Numbered from the stretch's first letter, positions 7,868 to 16,709 are shown. The stretch is DNA of 64,000 nucleotides from Clostridia bacterium (GCA_022793335.1 JAAWCQ010000004.1:62001-126000), one strand, 5' to 3'. Program-made: numbers and translations. Notes: generated from the letters alone by a model not told the origin.

Positions 7868-9415
7868 ATGGATACACTAGAACAGTTAAATAGAAATTTT
7901 AACAATAAATTCAATTATCTTAAATTATTAAGTGTGGTATATGCAGAGGAAACTCTAATTTGTACCATCACTTTTTTATATCCATATCAAATTGATGAAA
8001 TTTCTGAAGAAGACAGGGCTTTGATATACAATTTCTATAAAGAGCTTTTGGCTTTGAATGGTGAATTGAAAATAAAGTATAAAAAGAGTTTTCTTGATGA
8101 AAGACTTATCAATGAAGCGGTTGCTGAATATTTTGAGACCAATAAAAAAGCAATTTTCCCTTATATCTTCAAAGAAAATATCTCTTCAACGCATAAAGAA
8201 CAAGATGTATTTGTATCATTAAATTTAAACCAAGATGTATTATCACTGTTAGATGAAAACGAGCTTGCTCTTTCCTTGAAAAATTATCTAGAAAAGCAAT
8301 TTATTGCAAATGTTCAGGTGCAAATCAGTGAAAATGAAGACACCTTACCAAAAACCATTGACATAGCAGACCTTCCTATATCTACAACAGTGAAAACAAG
8401 GCGTTATGATGTCAAAATTGAAAAAAAGGTTATAGGCGGCGATATTGTACCTAAACCTGAATTCATTGCAGATATAAAAACTGTTAAATCAGCGGTTATT
8501 TTAGGTGGGGTAATTTCAAACAAATCTCAAAAAACTTTTACAATCAAAAAAGGAAAGAATGCAGGAAAAGAAAAATCCCTTTACACCTTTATATTAAAAG
8601 ATAAGGAAGGTGGAGTAATTGACTGCGTATATTTCTGCTCAAAAACGCATGAAAAAGATATGGAAGCACTTGATGACCAATTTATGATTGTTTGCGTCGG
8701 CGATGTAAAAGTGGGAATAAGCGGCAAACTTACTTACTATATTCAAAAACTCTCAATTGCAACTCCAGTTGATTTGATAATTGAAACTTCAACAGTGGCA
8801 GATGAAGAGGAATATGTACATAAACAAGTTGTCTTCCCAGAAATTATTCAAAGAGAAACTCAAACAAACTTATTTGAAGTGAAAGCTAAATATAATGATT
8901 ACATTATGAAGAATAAGTTTATTGTTTTTGATTTCGAAACGACAGGACTTGACACAGAAACCTGCGAAATTACTGAAATAGGGGCTGTTAAAGTTGAAAA
9001 TGGTGAAATTATAGAACGCTTTGCAAGTTTTGCTAAAACAGAAAATCCAATTCCAGATGTAGTTATTGAAAAAACTCACATCACAAATGAAATGCTTAAA
9101 GGTGCGCCAAGAGTTGAAGATGTAATATACGACTTTTACGAATGGAGCAGAGGTTATATTTTAAGCGGTTACAACATCGTCAACTTTGACCTTAAAATCT
9201 TAAGAAGGGTGGCAAAAAAGATTGGTTTGGTATTTGATAACGATATTATTGACGCCATTATCGTTGCTAGACAATCACCATTGCTTAGAACAAGCAAATA
9301 CAACTTAGGTGCCGTTGTAAAAGCGTTGGGCCTTACTTTAGTTGATGCTCATCGTGCGTATAATGACGCGCAGGCGACTGCAATGGTGCTTATGGAGCTT
9401 AATCGTGCAAAATAA
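7868..9415 (+). CDS. PolC-derived exonuclease subunit (NTD-OB-DEDDh), lacks polymerase
   Basis: The gene lies between rseP and rimP-nusA, exactly where Bacillota carry polC, but encodes 515 instead of about 1,440 residues. Residues 1-190 resemble the PolC N-terminal region, about 190-310 an OB fold (SAVILGGVISNKSQKTF, LYTFILKDKEGGVIDCVYFC), and 350-515 a DEDDh 3'-5' exonuclease with all catalytic residues: Asp355, Glu357, Asp441, His495, Asp500. The PHP segments that normally flank the exonuclease and the whole polymerase are absent, and the frame ends cleanly at the exonuclease boundary. QTNLF (332-336) resembles a sliding-clamp motif. The open frame, intact catalytic residues and own leaderless promoter argue against a pseudogene. 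Inferred role: proofreading subunit for a separate replicative polymerase. Confidence 0.85.
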   Translation: MDTLEQLNRNFNNKFNYLKLLSVVYAEETLICTITFLYPYQIDEISEEDRALIYNFYKELLALNGELKIKYKKSFLDERLINEAVAEYFETNKKAIFPYIFKENISSTHKEQDVFVSLNLNQDVLSLLDENELALSLKNYLEKQFIANVQVQISENEDTLPKTIDIADLPISTTVKTRRYDVKIEKKVIGGDIVPKPEFIADIKTVKSAVILGGVISNKSQKTFTIKKGKNAGKEKSLYTFILKDKEGGVIDCVYFCSKTHEKDMEALDDQFMIVCVGDVKVGISGKLTYYIQKLSIATPVDLIIETSTVADEEEYVHKQVVFPEIIQRETQTNLFEVKAKYNDYIMKNKFIVFDFETTGLDTETCEITEIGAVKVENGEIIERFASFAKTENPIPDVVIEKTHITNEMLKGAPRVEDVIYDFYEWSRGYILSGYNIVNFDLKILRRVAKKIGLVFDNDIIDAIIVARQSPLLRTSKYNLGAVVKALGLTLVDAHRAYNDAQATAMVLMELNRAK

Positions 9416-9509
9416 GCAATATAAACATAAATTGATTTTATGGCTTATAATCATTTGATTTATCGAAATTAAATTTTATAATAAAAAAATATTTATTTTC
9501 ATCAAATGC

Positions 9510-9538
9510 TTGATTTATTTAAATATATTTGTTATAAT
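9510..9538 (+). promoter_or_regulatory. rimP-nusA-infB operon promoter
   Basis: TTGATT (9510-9515), 17-bp spacer, TATAAT (9533-9538); predicted start near 9545. Confidence 0.8.
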
Positions 9539-9558
9539 ATAACTATACTTGAGGTTTA

Positions 9559-9588
9559 GAGGAGCGTGCAAATTATTGCATGCTCCTC
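9559..9588 (+). promoter_or_regulatory. Strong hairpin in the rimP leader
   Basis: GAGGAGCGTGCAA (9559-9571) pairs with TTGCATGCTCCTC (9576-9588): 13 pairs with one GU and a 4-nt loop. No T-run follows, so it is not a normal terminator. It lies about 15 nt into the transcript, just upstream of the AGGGGG ribosome site, and may stabilise the mRNA or respond to NusA. Confidence 0.7.
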
Positions 9589-9613
9589 GCTTCGTAAAAA
9601 GGGGGATAAAAAT

Positions 9614-10105
9614 TTGGCAAGCAAAGTAAAGACTATTTGTGAAGAAAAAGTCGTTCCTATAATAGAACAACTTGGATATGAGGTTGTAGAAGTGGAATAT
9701 GCAAAGAAAAGCGATGGCATGAATTTGACTTTCTACATTGATAAAGAAGAGGGAATAAAGATTGAAGATTGTGAAATTGTCACTAAAGCAATTGATGATT
9801 ATCTTGATGAGTTAAACCCAACAGACGATCAGCCTTATACATTAAATGTCAGCTCACCAGGAATTGACCGTCCACTTAAAACTGAACGCGATTTCAGGCG
9901 AAATCTTGACAAGAAAATAAGCATTACTTTATTTGCTAAGCTAGAAGGTAAAAAAGTCTTTGAAGGCAAACTTATTTCATTTGATGAAAAGAATGTTGCA
10001 ATCGAGCAAGACGGCAAAACCTTATCTTTCGAAAAAGAGAAAATTGCACATATTGTGCCAGTAATTGATTTTAATCAAAATAAAGGAGAAAAAAATGATA
10101 AATAA
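9614..10105 (+). CDS. rimP: Ribosome maturation factor RimP
   Basis: RimP assists 30S assembly around S12. The start is taken as TTG at 9614, 8 nt after AGGGGG, giving the usual N-terminus (MASKVKTICEEKVVPIIEQLGYEVVEVEY) and 163 residues. A longer frame from GTG at 9566 would begin inside the leader hairpin and is rejected. The conserved SSPGIDRPLKTERDF stretch is present. It opens the long translation operon and overlaps nusA by 11 bp. Its position immediately before nusA is conserved across bacteria. Confidence 0.94.
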   Translation: MASKVKTICEEKVVPIIEQLGYEVVEVEYAKKSDGMNLTFYIDKEEGIKIEDCEIVTKAIDDYLDELNPTDDQPYTLNVSSPGIDRPLKTERDFRRNLDKKISITLFAKLEGKKVFEGKLISFDEKNVAIEQDGKTLSFEKEKIAHIVPVIDFNQNKGEKNDK

Positions 10106-11264
10106 AGATTTCTTTCAAGCCCTTGATGATTTAGAGGCAGAGAAAAAAATTGACAAAAATACTTTTATTACTACTTTGGAAACTGCACTTACTTCAGCTT
10201 ATAAAAAGATGTATGGCGAAGCAAAATCTGCCATGGTTAAGCTTAACCCAGAGAAAGCAACAATCAAGATTTACTCTTATAAAACTGTAGTAAATGAAGT
10301 GACAGACCCAGATAAAGAAATTTCTCTTGCAGACGCAAGACTTATTAAAAAATCTCACAAGCTTGGTGACGAGGTTATGTCTGAAGAGTCAACAAAAGAC
10401 TTTGGAAGAATTGCTGCACAAACTGCAAAACAAGTTGTTATGCAAAAACTTAAAGAGCTTGAAAGACAAATGGCTTTATCAGAATTGTCTGAAAAAGAGG
10501 ATGAGCTTTTGACAACTATTGTTAAAAGAATCGACAATGGGACAATATATGTTCAACTTTCAAACACTCATACAGAAGGCGTAATGCTTCCATCTGATCA
10601 AATTCCAAACGAAAAAATCAGCATTGGTGATAGGGTGAAGGTTTATGTAAAGAAAATAAAAGACTCTTTCAAGGGCACTCAAATTCAAGTTACAAGAAGT
10701 AATGTTGGTTTTGTAAGAAAATTGTTTGAACTTGAAATACCTGAAGTCACAAATGGCGATGTAAAAATCAAGAATATTGCAAGAGACCCAGGAAACAGAA
10801 CAAAAGTTGCTGTCTATACTGAAAAAGCCAATATTGACCCAATTGGAACTTGTGTTGGCTTCCATGGTCAAAGAATAGACACTATATCTGCTGAACTTAA
10901 TGGCGAGAAAATCGACCTTATTGAATACAGCGAAGATCCACTTGAATTTATCGCTAAGGCGTTGAGCCCTGCACAAGTTATCAGCGTTGAGACAAATGAA
11001 AGTTTGCACTCTTCACGAGTAATCGTTCCTGATGACAAACTTTCACTTGCTATTGGCAAAAATGGACAAAATGTTCGCCTTGCTGCAAGACTTACTGGTT
11101 GGAAGATTGAAGTTAAACCTTTAAGCTCGGTAGAAAATACACCTGCAAAAGAACCAGAGTATGAACTTACAGAGCTTAATGACGACGATGCTTTCCAAGG
11201 ACTTGACAGCTTTGAGGGACTTGAAGAAATTACTCCACTTGATGATGAAGGTGACGAAAACTAA
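10095..11264 (+). CDS. nusA: Transcription termination/antitermination factor NusA
   Basis: NusA binds RNA polymerase and modulates pausing, termination and antitermination. The order is the N-terminal polymerase-binding domain (about 1-125), an S1 domain (about 135-200), then KH1 and KH2 with the motifs DPIGTCVGFHGQRI and KLSLAIGKNGQNVRLAARLTGW. It ends with a short acidic tail. At 389 residues it is the compact Bacillota type without the C-terminal acidic repeats of E. coli. The ATG at 10095 follows AAAGGAG; the gene overlaps rimP and is 16 bp from ylxR. Confidence 0.97.
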   Translation: MINKDFFQALDDLEAEKKIDKNTFITTLETALTSAYKKMYGEAKSAMVKLNPEKATIKIYSYKTVVNEVTDPDKEISLADARLIKKSHKLGDEVMSEESTKDFGRIAAQTAKQVVMQKLKELERQMALSELSEKEDELLTTIVKRIDNGTIYVQLSNTHTEGVMLPSDQIPNEKISIGDRVKVYVKKIKDSFKGTQIQVTRSNVGFVRKLFELEIPEVTNGDVKIKNIARDPGNRTKVAVYTEKANIDPIGTCVGFHGQRIDTISAELNGEKIDLIEYSEDPLEFIAKALSPAQVISVETNESLHSSRVIVPDDKLSLAIGKNGQNVRLAARLTGWKIEVKPLSSVENTPAKEPEYELTELNDDDAFQGLDSFEGLEEITPLDDEGDEN

Positions 11265-11280
11265 TCTTTATAGGAGAAAC

Positions 11281-11544
11281 ATGGATAAAGAAAGAATGTG
11301 CATTGCTTGCAGACAAATGAAAGATAAGCGTCAGCTTGTAAGAATAGTCAAAAACAAAGAAGGTCAAATTTCTGTTGACCTCACAGGCAAGCAAAATGGA
11401 CGAGGGGCATATATATGTAAGGACAGTGATTGCCTTGCAAAAATGAAAAAACAAAAATCATTACACAAAGCCTTCAAAATCAATGTAGATGAAGAAATCT
11501 ACAATCAAGTTGAGGAGGCAGTAATTGGACTTAAACAAAATTAA
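11281..11544 (+). CDS. ylxR: YlxR/RnpM family RNA-binding protein
   Basis: This is a small nucleic-acid-binding protein (DUF448) encoded in nearly all Bacillota nusA operons; RnpM of Bacillus has been described as a modulator of RNase P. The hallmarks are visible: MCIACRQMKDKRQLVRIV near the start and GRGAYICKDSDCLAKM in the middle. The length of 87 residues is normal. The ATG at 11281 follows AGGAGAA. It overlaps the L7Ae-like gene by 20 bp, an arrangement typical of this operon. Confidence 0.92.
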   Translation: MDKERMCIACRQMKDKRQLVRIVKNKEGQISVDLTGKQNGRGAYICKDSDCLAKMKKQKSLHKAFKINVDEEIYNQVEEAVIGLKQN

Positions 11545-11812
11545 GGGTTATATAAATATCTCACACAAAGCAGGATATCTTATTATTGGCAGTGATCTGC
11601 TGAAATCTTATGATAAAAAATTATATCTTGTTATTTACGACAAAAGTGCAATGAAAAATACTTTAAAAGTCGTCGAAAAAATTAAAGAAAAAAATATTCC
11701 TACAATTGAAGTGGATGATTTAGAAAATCTTACTTCGATTAAAAACTGCAAAATTATTGGGATAAAAAATAAAAACTTAAGTAGTTTAATTGAAAAACTA
11801 TTTGAAGAATAA
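11525..11812 (+). CDS. ylxQ: L7Ae family K-turn RNA-binding protein (YlxQ)
   Basis: Members of the L7Ae/L30e/S12e family bind kink-turn RNAs; YlxQ is the version encoded between ylxR and infB. The motif KAGYLIIGSDLL followed by the alternating fold (LYLVIYDKSAMKNTLKVVEK, NIPTIEVDD) fits the family. The start is TTG at 11525, preceded by GAGGAGG at 6 nt spacing and overlapping ylxR by 20 bp. At 95 residues it is of normal size. The exact RNA target is unknown. Confidence 0.85.
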   Translation: MDLNKIKGYINISHKAGYLIIGSDLLKSYDKKLYLVIYDKSAMKNTLKVVEKIKEKNIPTIEVDDLENLTSIKNCKIIGIKNKNLSSLIEKLFEE

Positions 11813-11822
11813 GGAGTTTAGT

Positions 11823-14453
11823 TTGGCAAATCAAGCATTAGAAAATTTAAAAAAAATACATGACTTACAAAAAGAAGGAGAGATTTCAAAGCTCTTAATT
11901 TCTTTACGAGAGTCAAAAGGGCATGTTGAAGCTTTAGGCAATAAAATATCAAAAAGACTTAAAGATATTGAAATCGACCTTTCTAAAAAGGCTGCCGCTG
12001 CTGCGCCAGTAAAAGAAGTCGAAAAAGAAGTAGTTGTTCAACCTGAAATTAAAGAGGTTGAGCCTGTTTCTGTTGCAGAAAAACCTGCCAATAGAGAAAA
12101 TTCAAACAATTATCGCAAGTTTGACAACAACTCCAACAATAATTATAGAAACAATAATTTTGGTTATAACAACTCAAATGGTGGCAATTACAATAATAAT
12201 GGCAACAGACAATCTCGTTTCAACAATAATGGACGAGAAGGCTTCAACAGAGGTGAGCGCAATAATAATGGACCAAGACCTTTCGGCAATAATGGAAGGG
12301 AAGGTGGCTTTAATAGAGAGCGCAAAGATTTCAACAGAGACTTTAATAGACCTTTTGCCAACAACAATAATAGAAATACACCATTTCAAGATAAAAAGCC
12401 AAGAAACAATAATTTTGTATCATCTAAAGGAAACAACTTTAGGTCTTTTGCGCAATCAAATGATGCTCCAGAAATCGACCTTAAAAACGAGCGTAATTAT
12501 GCTACTAAGGCAAAATATGCTCAAAAACATAGCAACAACAGCTATGATGAAAAGAAAAATCAAAACAAGCGCCGTGATGAACAAAGACGAAATAATGTTT
12601 TCGTTGAAGACGAAAATGGTTTTGAAGAAATCAGTTTTGGCTCTAAAAAGAGTGGCATAAAGAAGAAAAGAGAGCAAGTTGAAAAGATTGTTACTACAAT
12701 TAAGCATGCTGTATTGACTTCAAGAGAAATCACAGTAAAAGATTTCAGTGAAAAGATAGGAAAACCTGTTACAGAAATCGTGAAAAAACTTATGCTTCTT
12801 GGAATTATGGCAACTATAAATTCAAATATCGACTATGATACTGCAGAACTTGTTGCAAGTGACTTTGGAATTACGCTTGAACTTAAAGCCGACAAATCTT
12901 ATGAAGAAAAACTCATGGAAGAGGCAAAAATGGAAGATGATGAAGCAAGCCTTATCAAGCGCGCTCCAATTGTTGCCGTTATGGGACATGTTGATCACGG
13001 AAAAACTTCTCTTCTTGATGCTTTCAGAAAGACAAATGTTGTCGCTGGCGAAGCGGGCGGAATTACTCAGAGCATAGGTGCATATCAAATTTCATTTAAT
13101 GGTGAGAAAATTACATTTATTGATACACCAGGCCACGCAGCATTTACTCAAATGCGTGCTAGAGGTGCAAAAGCTACTGATATTGCAATCTTGGTTGTTG
13201 CTGCAGACGATGGCGTTATGCCTCAAACGATTGAAGCAATTGACCATATCAAAGCAGCTGGCGTTCCTATTATCGTTGCTATCAATAAAATGGATAAACC
13301 AGAAGCAAATCCAGATCGTATTAAGCAACAACTTGCAGAACACGGCATTTTACCTGAAGAATGGGGTGGAGATGCAATTTGTGTGCCTATTTCTGCAAAA
13401 ATGGGTATTGGACTTGATGATTTGAAGCAAACTATATTACTTGTAAGTGAAATGCAAGAACTCAGGGCAAATCCTGAAAAAATGGCTACTGCAGTTGTTA
13501 TTGAAGCTGAACTTGACAAAAATAGAGGCCCAGTTGCTTCTGTAATCGTTCAAAATGGAACTCTTCATGTCGGAGACTCAATCATGTCTGGTATTACCTA
13601 TGGTAAAGTTAGAGCAATGTTTGACGACAAGGGTAAGCCTGTTAAAGAAGCTTTGCCTTCTACTCCAGTCGAAATTTTAGGTTTCAACGAAGTGCCATCT
13701 GCTGGTGACCAAGTTTACGCTGTTGAAGAGACACTTTCAAAACAAGTTATTCAAGAGCGTATTACCAAAATTAAGAAGGAAAGAGCAGCTCAATCTTCTG
13801 GCGTAACTCTTGACAACTTCATGAACAGAGTGCAAGAAGGTCATTTGAAAAACCTTAATATCATCTTAAAAGCAGACACAATGGGCTCGGTAGAAGCTAT
13901 TAAGGCAACCTTACTTGAAATAAGAAATGAAGAAGCAAAAGTTAATATCATTCACTCAGGCGCGGGCGCAGTAAGCGAAAGCGATGTTGTGCTTGCTCAA
14001 ACAACAGGCTCTGTTATTATATGCTTTAATACAAAAACTTCAGCTAAAGCAAAATCTATGGCTGACTCACTCAAGGTAGAGCTTAAAGACTACAGAGTTA
14101 TCTATGAAATTGTTGATGATATTTCAGGCGCAATAGCTGGAATGAAAAGCATTAAATATGAAGAACAATATATTGGAAACGCTGAAATTCGTATGGTATT
14201 TAAGCTTTCAACTGCTGGAAAAGTTGCAGGAAGTTATATCAAAGATGGTAAAGCTACAAGAAATGCAATTGCTTATGTAAAACGCGGCGAAGAAGAAATT
14301 GGCAAGACAACAGTTGAGTCTCTTAAAATTGTTAAGGATGAAAAAGCTGAAGTTGTCAAAGGCTTTGAATGCGGAATTAAACTCAAAGACAATATCGACT
14401 TTAAAGAGGGCGATATAATCGAATTTTATGCAAAAGTTGCAATCAAAAACTAA
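11823..14453 (+). CDS. infB: Translation initiation factor IF-2
   Basis: IF-2 is the GTPase that places initiator tRNA on the 30S subunit. The start is taken as TTG at 11823 after AAGGAG, giving 876 residues. After a short helical N-terminus, residues about 90-205 form a low-complexity region made mostly of Asn, Arg, Gly and Phe (12090-12440), unlike the Lys/Glu/Ala-rich linkers usual in IF-2. The conserved part then follows: the IF2N domain (TSREITVKDFSEKIGKPV), G1 GHVDHGKTSLLDAF, G3 DTPGHAAFTQ, G4 NKMDKP, then the beta-barrel and fMet-tRNA-binding C2 domains. Function is certain; the Asn-rich linker is unusual. Confidence 0.97.
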   Translation: MANQALENLKKIHDLQKEGEISKLLISLRESKGHVEALGNKISKRLKDIEIDLSKKAAAAAPVKEVEKEVVVQPEIKEVEPVSVAEKPANRENSNNYRKFDNNSNNNYRNNNFGYNNSNGGNYNNNGNRQSRFNNNGREGFNRGERNNNGPRPFGNNGREGGFNRERKDFNRDFNRPFANNNNRNTPFQDKKPRNNNFVSSKGNNFRSFAQSNDAPEIDLKNERNYATKAKYAQKHSNNSYDEKKNQNKRRDEQRRNNVFVEDENGFEEISFGSKKSGIKKKREQVEKIVTTIKHAVLTSREITVKDFSEKIGKPVTEIVKKLMLLGIMATINSNIDYDTAELVASDFGITLELKADKSYEEKLMEEAKMEDDEASLIKRAPIVAVMGHVDHGKTSLLDAFRKTNVVAGEAGGITQSIGAYQISFNGEKITFIDTPGHAAFTQMRARGAKATDIAILVVAADDGVMPQTIEAIDHIKAAGVPIIVAINKMDKPEANPDRIKQQLAEHGILPEEWGGDAICVPISAKMGIGLDDLKQTILLVSEMQELRANPEKMATAVVIEAELDKNRGPVASVIVQNGTLHVGDSIMSGITYGKVRAMFDDKGKPVKEALPSTPVEILGFNEVPSAGDQVYAVEETLSKQVIQERITKIKKERAAQSSGVTLDNFMNRVQEGHLKNLNIILKADTMGSVEAIKATLLEIRNEEAKVNIIHSGAGAVSESDVVLAQTTGSVIICFNTKTSAKAKSMADSLKVELKDYRVIYEIVDDISGAIAGMKSIKYEEQYIGNAEIRMVFKLSTAGKVAGSYIKDGKATRNAIAYVKRGEEEIGKTTVESLKIVKDEKAEVVKGFECGIKLKDNIDFKEGDIIEFYAKVAIKN

Positions 14454-14467
14454 TAAAAGGAGACATT

Positions 14468-14824
14468 ATGTCTGTAAGATTTGAAAGAGCAAACAGTGAA
14501 CTTCAAAGATGTATAGCAGATATCATTCAAAATAAAATGAATGATCCAAGGATAAGTCCAATGCTATACATCAGTGAAGTAAATGTTACACCAGACTTTA
14601 GATTTTGCAAGGTTAAAGTGGCACTGGACAGTGAAGATGAACAAGAGCTTAAAGAAATTATTAAAGTGCTTGAAAAATCAGAGGGCTTTATTAAAAGAGA
14701 ACTTGCTCAAATGGTGAATATGCCACACATGCCTAAATTGCAATTTTTAATTGACAAAGGCACTCAAGCCACTGTAAGAATAAACGAAATTTTAAAGAAC
14801 TTAAATAAAGAAGAGAAAAAATAA
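14468..14824 (+). CDS. rbfA: Ribosome-binding factor A
   Basis: RbfA is a KH-fold 30S maturation factor that binds near the 5' end of 16S rRNA. The typical start SVRFERANSELQRCIADIIQNKMNDPRI and the ISEVNVTPDFRFCKVKV strand are present, and the length of 118 residues is normal. An AAAGGAG site sits 8 nt upstream of the ATG, 14 bp after infB. The stop overlaps the ATG of the next gene by one base. Confidence 0.95.
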   Translation: MSVRFERANSELQRCIADIIQNKMNDPRISPMLYISEVNVTPDFRFCKVKVALDSEDEQELKEIIKVLEKSEGFIKRELAQMVNMPHMPKLQFLIDKGTQATVRINEILKNLNKEEKK

Positions 14825-15798
14825 TGAAAAGTTTAAAAGAGATTTCAAAAATTATAAAAAAATCAAAATCATTTGCAATATTCACTCATGTTTCTCCCGA
14901 TTGTGATGCTTTGGGCTCATCCTTTGGGCTTTATCTAGCTCTTGAAAAACTAGGTAAAAAGGCACAAATTTTCGTCAAAGAAGAGTTTACTTTAGAACAA
15001 AAACAACTCTTTGATGAAACGAAGGTAAGTAGAGAATTATGCAAAATTGAAGATTTTGATTTTTTTATTATGGTTGATGGCTCAGCTTTAAATAGAATGG
15101 GCGATTATAGCTATGTTTTTAAAGAAAGTAAAAATACCATTGTGCTTGACCATCATGTATGCGAAAATCATATCGCAACTTATAATTACATAGAAAGCGA
15201 GAGCAGCTCTTGCTGTGAAGTTATTCTGAAATTATTGTTTTTAATGAAAACAAAATTTGATAAAGATATTGCAACCGCTTTGTATGCAGGCTTATCTTCT
15301 GATACTGCTTCCTTTAGAAATACAAATACGACTGCAGCTTCTTTTTTTGCCGCTTATCAGCTTTGTAGTTTAGGCGCAGATACATCAAAGGTTAATGAAG
15401 CGCAATATCAAAGTGCAACTTTGAAAGACCTTGAATTTGAAAAATATCTTTTAAATAATTTTATTACAAAAGGGGATTTAGCTTATTGCTGTGTCGATCA
15501 AGAAACACTCAAAATGCTTAATGGTGGCAAAGCTGATTGTTCTAGTTACAGCAGAAACCTCGTGAATATACAAGGTATACATTACAGCTTCAGTTTAGTT
15601 GAAGCAGAGCCAAATGTTTTCAGTCTTTCTATGCGTTCTAAAGCTGGCTATGATGTTAGAGATATTGCGGTAAAACTTGGCGGCGGAGGCCACATTTGTG
15701 CCGCTGGAGCCACTTTTAATGCCGAAAACATGGAACAAGCAACCCAAATGGTATTAAATGTAATAGATGAAGTCTTTAATGTAAAAGCTAAGAAATAA
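14824..15798 (+). CDS. nrnA: DHH/DHHA1 phosphoesterase, NrnA-like
   Basis: NrnA-type enzymes degrade short RNA oligonucleotides and dephosphorylate pAp. The DHH motifs are visible: HVSPDCDALGSS (about residues 20-31), DHHVCENH (about 111-118), and the DHHA1 glycine-rich end GGGGHICAAGATF. The length of 324 residues fits. It lies between rbfA and truB, the usual place for this gene in Bacillota. The 1-bp overlap with rbfA implies coupled translation. Specificity for nanoRNA versus pAp cannot be decided from sequence. Confidence 0.88.
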   Translation: MKSLKEISKIIKKSKSFAIFTHVSPDCDALGSSFGLYLALEKLGKKAQIFVKEEFTLEQKQLFDETKVSRELCKIEDFDFFIMVDGSALNRMGDYSYVFKESKNTIVLDHHVCENHIATYNYIESESSSCCEVILKLLFLMKTKFDKDIATALYAGLSSDTASFRNTNTTAASFFAAYQLCSLGADTSKVNEAQYQSATLKDLEFEKYLLNNFITKGDLAYCCVDQETLKMLNGGKADCSSYSRNLVNIQGIHYSFSLVEAEPNVFSLSMRSKAGYDVRDIAVKLGGGGHICAAGATFNAENMEQATQMVLNVIDEVFNVKAKK

Positions 15799-15833
15799 TA
15801 TAAAAATATTCACTAACAGCGTATGAGGGGATT

Positions 15834-16709
15834 ATGGTAATAAATGGAATAGTGCTTATAAATAAAGCTAGAGGAGTTTCTTCAAACTCTGTTGTTGGAA
15901 AGGTAAAAAGAATAACGGGAGCTGACAAAGCGGGGCATTTTGGAACGCTTGATGTGCTTGGAGAAGGTTTGCTTCCAATCGCTCTTGGGAAAGGAACAAA
16001 GCTTTTTGACTTTTTCTTAAACAAAGATAAAGTCTATGAAACCGTTTATAAATTCGGAGAAACAACAGCTACTTTAGACCTAGAAGGTGAAATAACACAG
16101 CGCAATGATGTTGTTGTAACCCTTGAAGATTTAGAAAATGTCTGCAAGAGTTTTGTTGGGAAAATGGCGCAAATGCCACCACAATATTCAGCAAAAAAAG
16201 TGAACGGAAAACGCGCTTACGAACTTGCTAGAGAGGGGAAAGCTGTTGAATTAAAACCTAAAGAAATTGAAATATATTCAATTAAGGTTTTAAAAGAATT
16301 ATCTGAAAATACTTTTCAACTTGAAATTTGGTGCTCAAGTGGCACTTTTATACGGTCAATTTGCAGAGATATTGCTGCCAAACTTAATACATACGGTGTT
16401 ATGCAAAGCATACTACGCACTAAATGTGGTATTTTTGAATTAAAAGACGCTAAAACAATAGAAGAGCTTGAAAAAGGCAATATTGATATTATAAGCCTTG
16501 ATAAAATTTTTGATTATCCCCAATTTAAGTTTAATGAGGAAGACACAAAAAAACTTTTAAATGGCATGACAATAAATCATAAAGGTCAAAATAAGGATGA
16601 GGAAATAAATAAAGAAGAAACAATTCTTTGTTATGGTAATAATGATTTATTCTTAGGTCTGGGGAAAATAGTTGACAACAAACTAAAATTGGATATAAGG
16701 CTTATTTAA
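15834..16709 (+). CDS. truB: tRNA pseudouridine(55) synthase TruB
   Basis: TruB converts U55 in the T-loop of tRNAs to pseudouridine and acts as a tRNA chaperone. The catalytic motif is GHFGTLDVLGEG with Asp40, and the KKVNGKRAYELAREG segment and the C-terminal PUA-like part are recognisable. ATG at 15834 follows GAGGGG. At 291 residues it is normal. ribF and rpsO, which usually follow truB, are absent here; truB is the last gene of the operon. Confidence 0.94.
   Translation: MVINGIVLINKARGVSSNSVVGKVKRITGADKAGHFGTLDVLGEGLLPIALGKGTKLFDFFLNKDKVYETVYKFGETTATLDLEGEITQRNDVVVTLEDLENVCKSFVGKMAQMPPQYSAKKVNGKRAYELAREGKAVELKPKEIEIYSIKVLKELSENTFQLEIWCSSGTFIRSICRDIAAKLNTYGVMQSILRTKCGIFELKDAKTIEELEKGNIDIISLDKIFDYPQFKFNEEDTKKLLNGMTINHKGQNKDEEINKEETILCYGNNDLFLGLGKIVDNKLKLDIRLI

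Noticed and set aside
9416..9613. Frameshift or decayed polymerase remnant after the PolC-derived exonuclease
   Set aside because: The 198 bp hold a promoter and leader hairpin for rimP, with stops in all frames and no polymerase motifs. The truncation is not a simple frameshift within this window.
12034..12660. 208-codon alternative frame inside infB
   Set aside because: It is the +1 shadow of the Asn-rich repeat; its Ile/Thr-rich translation follows from AAT/AAC repeats.
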